From Candidatus Gastranaerophilales bacterium (GTDB lineage: Bacteria > Cyanobacteriota > Vampirovibrionia > Gastranaerophilales > Gastranaerophilaceae), in assembly GCA_944325945.1 (NCBI GenBank), contig CALVBW010000027.1:1-64000 (forward strand): 64,000 nucleotides of DNA, given 5' to 3'. Below the pieces are notes generated by a model that ran no database searches, had not been told where the DNA came from, and saw only the letters and a program-made list of their open reading frames with translations. The translations under genes and the position numbers were made by a program. Below, piece by piece: positions 47,529 to 54,656 of the stretch (positions are counted from its first letter, which is position 1; each line of letters starts with the position of its first letter).

Positions 47529-49716
47529 GTTCTATCCAGCCTTTATCTATATATTCGCCTAAAAATTTCTTTGCATAAGCGTTATAATCGACTTTTGTAT
47601 TCTCTTTTTGAATATTATTAAACCCTTTGTCATACAAATTCTGAATAGTAGACATTACAGTTTTAAGCTGACTTCTTGAAAAATTTGAGCCTTCTATAAA
47701 TTTTGAGATATCCATAAATCTGCGTTTAGCAAGACCGGGGAGAACTTGTTTTTTACCTCTTATAGTACCGCAGGCTTGATCCATCTGACATGCCGCTTCG
47801 ACGTAATCAGAATCTTTAAGAGCCTGACATAATTTTGGACTTTCGATAAGATTGCCTGTGTTAAAAATTAAACCGTATAGTGCTTCTTTTTGACCTTGTG
47901 TAAGCTTATCAAATGCATCTTTACCGATTGCTCTTCGTATTTTATTCTGTGCATCAAATATATCACGTGCTAATAGACTGTAAACCTGATTATCCGAAAT
48001 TGTTTTTCCGCGATATAAAGATGTATCCCCGTGAGCCTTTGTATTATGTCCTATGCCGATTGTCGGAATTCCGCAATCATCATTATATAAACGATTTCTT
48101 TTTTTCTCAATAGAAATTAAATCATTTATAAATTCTTCACTGACACCGGTTGCATCAATTACCGCCTTTTTAGTAGCTATAATTTGAATATTCTTTATTT
48201 CTTTTTCAGACAAAGAGTCCGTTGATTTTATATTTCGTAAATTACTGTTATACAGTTGTAAATCTTTTACAGGAATATTATATTTTATTGAAAGATTTTG
48301 AAGAGTTTCACCTTTTTTAACCTTATGAACAACAATACCACGATTTGACTTAATGGTATTTGCCGGAGTACTAACATTTGAGCCTCCGGAGACTTTTTTA
48401 TTTTGCTGTACCGGAGCATTTTGTTTTGCCTTTATTGCTTTTTGTGCTGCCTCAAGCTCTGCCACTTCAGCTTTATCAGGAATTACAATCGTCTGACCGG
48501 GTTGAATATGTTTCGGGTTTTGAATATTGTTTTTGTACATAATGGAAGCTGTTGAAACCCCGTATTTTAATGCAATTTTAGATAAAACATCCCCGTTTTT
48601 TATGGTATATTTTACGTCCTGCTGCGGCTTTGGCGCATCATAATCATCAGGCTTGGAGAGCCTCAAGACTTTTCCTGCGTCAATTCTGTCACTTTTTAAA
48701 TTATTCCATTCTTTTAAATCTTTTAAAGATATACCATATTTAATTGCAATTTCGGAAAGCGTATCACCTTTTTTCACCGTATGGGTTTTTGGTGTTTTTT
48801 CAACAGCCGGTTCAGGCTTATTTTTTAATTCTTCAAGCTGCGTAACTTCTTCTTCTGTCGGAATTTCAAGAACCTGATCTTTAAATATTCTGTCTTCATT
48901 TTCAATATTATTATGAAGCATAATTGCCCACATTGGAATGTTATATTTTTCGGCGATTTTGGAGAGTGCTTCACCGTTTTTCACAGTATGCAAAATCTTT
49001 TGAGGCGTTGCCTGCACAACGTCAAATTCTACTTCCAAATCTTCAAAACCTAAATCCTGCCCTGCCAATTTTGGTACATTAAGTATCTCGCCTATTTTTA
49101 ATGTTTCGCCATGATCGGGGTTTAATACTTTTAACATATCAACAGTAATATCATGAGATTTTGCGATAGCATACATGGTATCTCCGGCTTTAACCTTATA
49201 ACCAGGAACTTTTAGAACCTGATCTTTTTTCAAATTATTCAAATCAATTTCTGGGTTTAAAAGTGCCAATTCTTCACGGAAAAGGTTAAATTTTGACATG
49301 ACGGAATAAGCGCCTTTTCCCTGTTCAATTTTCCATGTGCCGAAAACTTTTTCGGATTCCGCATCTAATGAGGGCGTCTCTTGGACAGCTGAAGGCTGCG
49401 TAACCTTTATTACAGAACCTGCTTTAATAATTTTATTTCCGTTTTTATCGGTTTCCAGATCAGGATTAAGGTCAACAATCTCGGCGACAGTTGTTCCGTA
49501 GTGATTTGCAATACTGTATAAAGTTTCTTTCGGTTGAACAAGATGGCTGCCATCAGGAACATTTATAGTGGAATCTATCACTACTTCCTTAACTGTATCA
49601 TTTGAATTCAGCGGTTTTTGCACTATAACAGTGTCAGACGGCTGTTTAACCACCTGTTCTGACTTCTCAGATACCTGTGGAACATATATATTAGTGTCAA
49701 AATTAGTAATTTTCAA
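47518..49716 (-). CDS. LysM-repeat protein with T4-lysozyme-like (GH24) domain
   Basis: 732 residues. Six to seven LysM modules (starting about residues 57, 127 degenerate, 173, 241, 312, 369, 455) bind peptidoglycan; a GH24 muramidase domain follows (about 520-670) with T4-like catalytic residues Glu in ISIEKKRNR, Asp in LYNDDCG and Thr in IPTIGIGH, and GLAKRRFMD near the end. No signal peptide, so export would need a non-Sec route or lysis. Start is TTG with AGAGG eight bases upstream. The GTAAC motif lies about 75 bases before it. Likely wall remodelling. Confidence 0.85.
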   Translation of the reverse strand: MKITNFDTNIYVPQVSEKSEQVVKQPSDTVIVQKPLNSNDTVKEVVIDSTINVPDGSHLVQPKETLYSIANHYGTTVAEIVDLNPDLETDKNGNKIIKAGSVIKVTQPSAVQETPSLDAESEKVFGTWKIEQGKGAYSVMSKFNLFREELALLNPEIDLNNLKKDQVLKVPGYKVKAGDTMYAIAKSHDITVDMLKVLNPDHGETLKIGEILNVPKLAGQDLGFEDLEVEFDVVQATPQKILHTVKNGEALSKIAEKYNIPMWAIMLHNNIENEDRIFKDQVLEIPTEEEVTQLEELKNKPEPAVEKTPKTHTVKKGDTLSEIAIKYGISLKDLKEWNNLKSDRIDAGKVLRLSKPDDYDAPKPQQDVKYTIKNGDVLSKIALKYGVSTASIMYKNNIQNPKHIQPGQTIVIPDKAEVAELEAAQKAIKAKQNAPVQQNKKVSGGSNVSTPANTIKSNRGIVVHKVKKGETLQNLSIKYNIPVKDLQLYNSNLRNIKSTDSLSEKEIKNIQIIATKKAVIDATGVSEEFINDLISIEKKRNRLYNDDCGIPTIGIGHNTKAHGDTSLYRGKTISDNQVYSLLARDIFDAQNKIRRAIGKDAFDKLTQGQKEALYGLIFNTGNLIESPKLCQALKDSDYVEAACQMDQACGTIRGKKQVLPGLAKRRFMDISKFIEGSNFSRSQLKTVMSTIQNLYDKGFNNIQKENTKVDYNAYAKKFLGEYIDKGWIELRV

Positions 49717-49786
49717 TATAAATACCTCTTCTACACAAATATAAATACGGATTATAACGCCGAAAACTTTAACCCCGAATTATAAG

Positions 49787-49807
49787 TTGTTACATTTAGT
49801 TTACACA
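49787..49807 (-). promoter_or_regulatory. GTAAC/TTTACA-type motif upstream of the LysM-lysozyme gene
   Basis: Read toward the gene: GTGTAAACTAAATGTAACAA, about 72-90 bases before the TTG start. Confidence 0.35.
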
Positions 49808-49895
49808 CTAAAAAAATTTCAAAAGAAAAATTGAATTAATTTTCTTGACAAAATATGCAAAATAATATTTAATAAAAGAAAAAAGGAGATTAGAT

Positions 49896-51001
49896 ATGTT
49901 GAAAAAGGTTGTACAAAAAGCGGTTCAGATAGTCGCCCCCCCCCGAAATTAGCTCAGAGCTTAGGATTTAAGGGTTTTAAGCTTACATGTCATCCTGAGG
50001 TGCCTGAGGCACGACAACATATTAGGTTTTTGTGTAACTTTACAGGTCATCCTGAAATGTTAGCCGCAGGATCTCAAAAAGTTAATGAGATGCTGAAACA
50101 AGTTCAGCATGACAGAAATACCTTCCCTCGCCCCTTGGGGAGAGGGATAAAGGGAGAGGGGCAAGGCTGTGACAAAACCGTGAGCGAAGCTCACAGAAAA
50201 TTCTTAGTGCCTTACTGTCTTAGTAACTTAGTATCTTCTAAAAAAGCCGCGTTTACCCTTGCTGAGGTCTTAATAACCCTCGGCATAATCGGAATTGTGG
50301 CTGCTATGACAATCCCGACGCTTATTTCTAAATATCAGGAAAAAACCTATATAACCAAATTGAAAAGGGCATACTCAATGCTTGCACAGGCATATAAGTT
50401 TGTTGAGCTTGAATATGGCAGTCCTAAGACATGGAATCTTCAAAAATGGGAATCCGAAGAAGATGCGGAGGGTAATACACAAATTACATCCTCTGGTTCT
50501 ACCGATATGGTTATCAGCAGATTTGCCAAATATATGAAAACGAGCAAAATTTGTGAAGCCGCAGATAAAGATTGTATGGAAGAAATTGATTATCTGCGTT
50601 TGTCAGGTGTATCTGACGATCAACATTTTCGCGGCGGCAGATTTGGCACAATGATTTTAAGTGATGGCACTATAATATATAATTATGTTAATAGAGACAA
50701 TTGCACGACTAATGAATATGGAACATCTTACTGTGCTCATTTTTATGTTGATCTAAACGGGCAAACAGCCCCGAATAAGCGCGGGCTCGATTTTTTTGAG
50801 TTTATTATGACTGATAACGGGATTATACCAAACGGGTTGAAAGGTACTACCTCTGAGGTAGGGTCTTTTGAACGCACTTGTAATAATGAGGGTTCAGGTG
50901 ATGGCTGTACTGCTTGGGTTTTGACCTTTAATAATATGGATTATCTCCATTGTGATGGCTTATCCTGGGATGGTGCGCACTCCTGCAAGGACGCAAAATA
51001 A
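49896..51001 (+). CDS. Type IV prepilin-like protein 3, frame broken at a 9-C tract
   Basis: ATG 49896 has AAGGAG seven bases upstream and reads MLKKVVQKAVQIVAPP, then stops at a TAG because the C-run at 49936-49944 has nine bases. With ten, the frame continues open through a long leader into SKKAAFTLAEVLITLGIIGI and a pilin body of about 250 residues ending LSWDGAHSCKDAK. The open frame without its start runs from about 49946. The leader (about 119 residues before Phe) contains a 267-base in-frame mosaic of dispersed repeats. YVDLNGQTAPNKRGLDFFEF is the shared pilin motif. Either phase-OFF, a pseudogene, or a homopolymer miscount. Confidence 0.8.
49936..49944. repeat. Nine-C homopolymer in prepilin 3 leader
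   Basis: GTCG, nine C, GAAA. Frame arithmetic: one extra C joins ATG 49896 to the pilin frame. Confidence 0.9.
50087..50114. repeat. GTCATnCTGA hairpin repeat copy in prepilin 3 leader
   Basis: Same element as 20418-20444 in ileS on the other strand; encodes EMLKQVQHD here and EILKRVQND in ileS. The G:C pair in the stem replaces T:A of the ileS copy. Confidence 0.8.
50204..50235. repeat. 8-bp tandem repeat in prepilin 3 leader
   Basis: TTAGTGCC, TTACTGTC, TTAGTAAC, TTAGTATC; complementary to the array at 41776-41813. Confidence 0.8.
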
Positions 51002-51011
51002 ACATAAGTTT

Positions 51012-51045
51012 GCGGGTTGGGCTTTCAGCCCAACCCGAGCTTTTT
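51012..51045 (+). terminator. Terminator of prepilin gene 3
   Basis: Stem CGGGTTGGGCT / AGCCCAACCCG, loop TTC, then a five-T run. Confidence 0.85.
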
Positions 51046-51694
51046 ATGTATTAAAAATTCTGTCGCCGGCATCGCCCATGCCGGGAACTATATAACCCTT
51101 TTCGTTCAAATGATCATCAACTGCAGCGGTTATGATTTCAATATCGGGGTAGTGTTTTTGAATATTTTCAATCCCCTGCGGCGCTGCAATTATACAGATT
51201 ACCTTAATATTATCTATCGGAATTCCTTTATCCGCATAGAGTTTAATAGCTTCTATAAGTGAATTCCCCGTTGCAAGCATAGGATCGGTAATATAAATAT
51301 AAAATTTTTCAGGATTAGGAGCTTCCATCGGGACTTTATTATAATACCAGACAGGTTTTAAAGTTTTTTCATCACGGTACATACCGATATGTCTTATGCA
51401 GGCCTGCGGAAGAATATCAATTGCCTCATCCGTAAAAATTAATCCTGCACGCAAAATTGGTGAAATTATCAAATTAATGTCCGGATCAACTGTTTTTGCC
51501 TTAAATGTCGTTAAAGGTGTGGTAACTTCTTTTTCAACAAGCGGAAGATTTTTGGCAGCCTCGTACAATAAACACCTGGTAATCTTTCTTGTTGCAATTC
51601 TAACACCTTGACTATCCGTATTTTTATCTCGCATTGTGCATAAATTTAGCAGCACAACCGGATTATTAATCACTCTGACTTTTTCTTTCTTCAT
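51044..51694 (-). CDS. upp: Uracil phosphoribosyltransferase
   Basis: Salvages uracil with PRPP to UMP. 216 residues; the PRPP loop ITDPMLATGNSLIEAI and the C-terminal GMGDAGDRIFNT are diagnostic. ATG 51694 is chosen (AAGGGGTGG upstream); an extension to 51727 is not conserved. The start lies inside the end of the MCE gene, so the pair is coupled. Confidence 0.95.
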   Translation of the reverse strand: MKKEKVRVINNPVVLLNLCTMRDKNTDSQGVRIATRKITRCLLYEAAKNLPLVEKEVTTPLTTFKAKTVDPDINLIISPILRAGLIFTDEAIDILPQACIRHIGMYRDEKTLKPVWYYNKVPMEAPNPEKFYIYITDPMLATGNSLIEAIKLYADKGIPIDNIKVICIIAAPQGIENIQKHYPDIEIITAAVDDHLNEKGYIVPGMGDAGDRIFNT

Positions 51695-52334
51695 GTTTCC
51701 ACCCCTTAATCCTATTTTGAAAATCATCTCTGTTTTTCATCATATTATCAACGAAATCATCTGTTTGTTTTATACCCTTTTGAATATCTTCGGGTCTAAC
51801 TTTTAAATGTTCGGTTGAAGAATCTACAACCCCCATTTCATTTGCAAAGTGAGAAAGCTTGGTCGCAATGGAATCAATTTTGCCAAACATATCATTTAGC
51901 AAACCTATTGAATCATGCAGTCTTTTCGGAGTATTAATAACAATTAATCTTTCGGCATGCTCATTTTCATCCGGAGGATAAAGTTCCAAACTTTTTGACC
52001 CGCCAAGCCCGTTGAATTCCACTGTCGCAATTACGCCCTTTGGCAGCTTTAAATCCTTATCATTTATAACAAATCTTACATAAACATTATTTGTTAAAAT
52101 TTTTATATTTGTAATATACCCGACCTGAACCCCCATGTATTTGACAGGAGAACCCACAATCATTCCGTCAACATCAGGCATAAATATTTGATAGCTCGGA
52201 TGTTCTTTAAATTCCTTATATCTATATAAACGAAAACAACCAATACATAAACACAAAATAACAAACCAGATTAAAAATTCAAGCCATGCATATAATCTTA
52301 TGTTTTCTTTAAACTTCATAACTTTATTATACAT
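51666..52334 (-). CDS. MCE/MlaD-domain membrane-anchored protein
   Basis: 222 residues with one N-terminal membrane helix (about 17-38) and an MCE domain (about 48-130: FMPDVDGMIVGSPVKYMGVQ VGYI, broken here for length). MCE proteins form hexameric periplasmic rings that carry lipids between membranes with an MlaE/MlaF ABC module; neither permease nor ATPase is adjacent. The C-terminus is a helical, charged tail. Two possible starts, 52334 or ATG 52319, neither with a good ribosome site. Overlaps upp by 29 bases. Confidence 0.8.
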   Translation of the reverse strand: MYNKVMKFKENIRLYAWLEFLIWFVILCLCIGCFRLYRYKEFKEHPSYQIFMPDVDGMIVGSPVKYMGVQVGYITNIKILTNNVYVRFVINDKDLKLPKGVIATVEFNGLGGSKSLELYPPDENEHAERLIVINTPKRLHDSIGLLNDMFGKIDSIATKLSHFANEMGVVDSSTEHLKVRPEDIQKGIKQTDDFVDNMMKNRDDFQNRIKGWKHEERKSQSD

Positions 52335-52413
52335 GGAAAATACAGGTTTTTACCCCTTGCCAAAAAATTTTTTGTATTATAATATTATAATTGTAAAATA
52401 TGAGGAATTTTAA

Positions 52414-52653
52414 ATGGAACAAATAATTAAAGTAGCATGGGACTTAAACGACAACACTGAAAACAGATATCAGCTTGTGTATGAAATTGCTGAACTCGCA
52501 AAAAAATTAGTTGATGAAAATCAGGCAAAAAAGGCGCGCGAAGATTTCGGCTTTGAAGAAAATTATGAAACAGGTTACAAAAAAGAAAATCCTGTTGAAC
52601 ATGCTATTATGGTTAAAGCGTCCGAAGCTGACGACAACCGTTTAGTCGGCTAA
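52414..52653 (+). CDS. Possible RNA polymerase omega subunit
   Basis: 79-residue protein. NRYQLVYEIAELAKKL resembles the NRY.LV..A..RA conserved segment of omega, and NPVEHAIMVKASE the later KPV..A..EI region. Spacing between the two is a little longer than usual. TGAGGA lies nine bases upstream. If right, this is rpoZ; the similarity is short, so the call is tentative. Ended by its own terminator and followed by the PNP gene. Confidence 0.5.
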   Translation: MEQIIKVAWDLNDNTENRYQLVYEIAELAKKLVDENQAKKAREDFGFEENYETGYKKENPVEHAIMVKASEADDNRLVG

Positions 52654-52662
52654 ATGTTTTTG

Positions 52663-52701
52663 AAAAGCACAAAATGGTAATACCAATTTGTGCTTTTTTG
52701 T
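52663..52701 (+). terminator. Terminator after the omega-like gene
   Basis: AAAGCACAAA-A-TGGTA pairs with TACCA-A-TTTGTGCTTT, then T-run; internal mismatch. Confidence 0.8.
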
Positions 52702-52721
52702 GTAGATTTAGGGGTATTAAA

Positions 52722-53522
52722 ATGAACGAAACAATCAATTTTATTAAAGAAAAAACAAACAATTTTGAACCGGAAATCGCTATAATACTGGGTTCAGGAC
52801 TCGGGGAATTCGCAGATGAATACTGCGAATATGCTCTTTCCTATTCCGAAATCCCGAATTTCATTAAATCCAATGTAAAAGGTCACAAAGGCAGGCTTGT
52901 TTTTGCGGAAATTGAAGGCAAAAAAGTTGTGATGATGCAGGGCAGAAACCACTTTTACGAAGGTCATTCAATGTCTGAAATTACATATCCGGTCAAAGTG
53001 ATGAAAAAACTCGGCGTCAAAACCCTTATCCTGACAAATGCAGCAGGGGCTGTAAATGAAAGCTTTAGACCTGCTGATTTAATGATTATAACCGACCATA
53101 TTAATTTTATGGGAGCAAATCCGCTTGTCGGACCTAATGATGACACTCTGGGCGAACGTTTTCCAGATATGAGCGAAATTTATAAAAAAGATTTGATTAA
53201 ATTAGCTGAAAAATGCGCAGAAAAGTTATGTCTGGATATTCAAAAAGGTGTTTATTTTGCCTCCTCCGGTCCGAGCTATGAAACTCCTGCCGAAATCAAT
53301 ATGGCAAGAATCTTAGGCGCAGACGCCGTCGGGATGTCTACAGTTCCTGAGGCAATTGTCGCAAATTACTGCGGATTAAAAGTCCTCGGCATAAGCTGTA
53401 TATCTAACGCGGCAAGCGGTATTTCAGGGGGGCAATTGTCGCATACGGAAGTAATTGAAACAACCGACAAAGCCAAAAACCGCTTTAAATCGCTTGTACT
53501 GGAAATATTAAAATCATTATAA
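52722..53522 (+). CDS. Purine-nucleoside phosphorylase (trimeric type)
   Basis: Cleaves (deoxy)inosine and guanosine to base and pentose-1-phosphate. 266 residues; IILGSGLGEFAD, NVKGHKGRLVFA, MQGRNHFYEGH, LTNAAGAVN and GADAVGMSTVPEAIVA are conserved sites of the PunA/XapA family. ATG 52722 follows AGGGG; upstream extension in frame reads through the preceding terminator and is rejected. Purine salvage, near upp for pyrimidine salvage. Confidence 0.94.
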   Translation: MNETINFIKEKTNNFEPEIAIILGSGLGEFADEYCEYALSYSEIPNFIKSNVKGHKGRLVFAEIEGKKVVMMQGRNHFYEGHSMSEITYPVKVMKKLGVKTLILTNAAGAVNESFRPADLMIITDHINFMGANPLVGPNDDTLGERFPDMSEIYKKDLIKLAEKCAEKLCLDIQKGVYFASSGPSYETPAEINMARILGADAVGMSTVPEAIVANYCGLKVLGISCISNAASGISGGQLSHTEVIETTDKAKNRFKSLVLEILKSL

Positions 53523-53523
53523 A

Positions 53524-54573
53524 TTAATCCACATTTGCGGAAAGACAATTTTTTTCATAATGCAGATGTTCAATCATTGAATTCACACGGCTCATCATAT
53601 CATTGAACATCGGAACAGGTAAACTTTGTTTTCCGTCAGACAGAGCATTTTCAGGATCATGATGAACCTCTATCATCACTCCGTCAGCACCGACAATCAA
53701 ACCTGCTTTTGTCATAGGTTCAATCAAATATCTCTGACCTGTTCCATGACTCGGATCCACAATTATCGGTAAATGTGAATATTTTTTGATAACAGGAATT
53801 GAGGCTATATCCATGACGTTTCTCGTAAATGTACTGTCAAAACTTCTGATTCCGCGCTCACAAAGAATAACCCGTTCATTACCGTTATACATAATATGCT
53901 CCGCAGCAAGCAAAAATTCTCTTATTGTACTTGCAAGACCGCGTTTTAGAATTACAGGCTTATTACATTTACCGACAGATTTTAAAAGTTTGAAATTCTG
54001 CATGTTACGCGCGCCGATTTGAACAACATCGACATAATCACAAATCATATCCAAATCCGCAGAATCCATAACTTCAGTCACAGTCAGCAATCCTGTTTCT
54101 TCACTTGCTCTTTTTAAATATTTCAAAGCTTTTTCTTCATATCCTTGAAAATCATAAGGAGAAGTTCTGGGTTTAAATGCACCGCCTCTTAAAAATTCGC
54201 AGCCCATCTCTTTTGCGGCAAACGCAACCTTTTGCAGACCTTCATATTCGCTTTCAACCGAACACGGACCGACAATCATAACAGGCTTATTAGCGCCGCC
54301 GATTTTCACGCCGTTTTTGAATTCTATAACCGTATCCTCCGGTTTCCTGTCACGGGATGCAAGCCTAAAAGGTTCGCGGATTATTTTAACCTCTTTTACC
54401 CCTTCAAGAGCACTTATTCTGCCGGGCGTGATAGATGTTTTATCTCCGAATGCATCAATAACAGTATGGATTTCGCCCTGATTTACAATAACCCTGAATT
54501 CATGTTCGGTTAAAACGTCAACTACTCTTTTTATATTCTCTTTTGAAGCCGACGGCTCCATTACTATAATCAT
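53524..54573 (-). CDS. aroF: 3-deoxy-7-phosphoheptulonate synthase (type I-beta)
   Basis: First step of aromatic amino acid synthesis, joining PEP and erythrose-4-phosphate. 349 residues: an N-terminal ferredoxin-like regulatory domain (about 1-75) as in Thermotoga and cyanobacterial enzymes, then the KDOPS-like barrel with VGPCSVES, RGGAFKPRTSPYDFQG, ILKRGLAST and DPSHGTGQR metal and substrate motifs. The stop lies two bases from the convergent PNP stop. Feedback by Tyr or Phe is usual for this form. Confidence 0.95.
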   Translation of the reverse strand: MIIVMEPSASKENIKRVVDVLTEHEFRVIVNQGEIHTVIDAFGDKTSITPGRISALEGVKEVKIIREPFRLASRDRKPEDTVIEFKNGVKIGGANKPVMIVGPCSVESEYEGLQKVAFAAKEMGCEFLRGGAFKPRTSPYDFQGYEEKALKYLKRASEETGLLTVTEVMDSADLDMICDYVDVVQIGARNMQNFKLLKSVGKCNKPVILKRGLASTIREFLLAAEHIMYNGNERVILCERGIRSFDSTFTRNVMDIASIPVIKKYSHLPIIVDPSHGTGQRYLIEPMTKAGLIVGADGVMIEVHHDPENALSDGKQSLPVPMFNDMMSRVNSMIEHLHYEKNCLSANVD

Positions 54574-54604
54574 AAATTTTCTCCTTATAATCTAATTATA
54601 GCAT

Positions 54605-54640
54605 AAGAAAAAAGCGGCTCATTTCTGAACCGCTTTTTCC
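54605..54640 (-). terminator. Terminator of ppdK
   Basis: AAAAAGCGG / CCGCTTTTT stem with 12-base loop, T-run on the minus strand, just after ppdK. Confidence 0.8.
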
Positions 54641-54656
54641 AAATAATTATCCTAAC

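Larger units (their letters stand above)
49982..50248. repeat. Composite repeat insertion in prepilin 3 leader
   Basis: 267 bases (89 codons), inserted between KGFK and AFTLAEVL of the leader. Contains in order GTCATCCTGA-type ends at 49989, a second at 50046-50074 (stem ATCCTG/CAGGAT), a third at 50087-50114 (stem ATGCTGAA/TTCAGCAT), a CCCTCGCCCC ... GGGGC segment at 50126-50162 also seen near 58531, and the 8-base tandem units at 50204-50235. All three-frame neutral overall. Confidence 0.75.
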
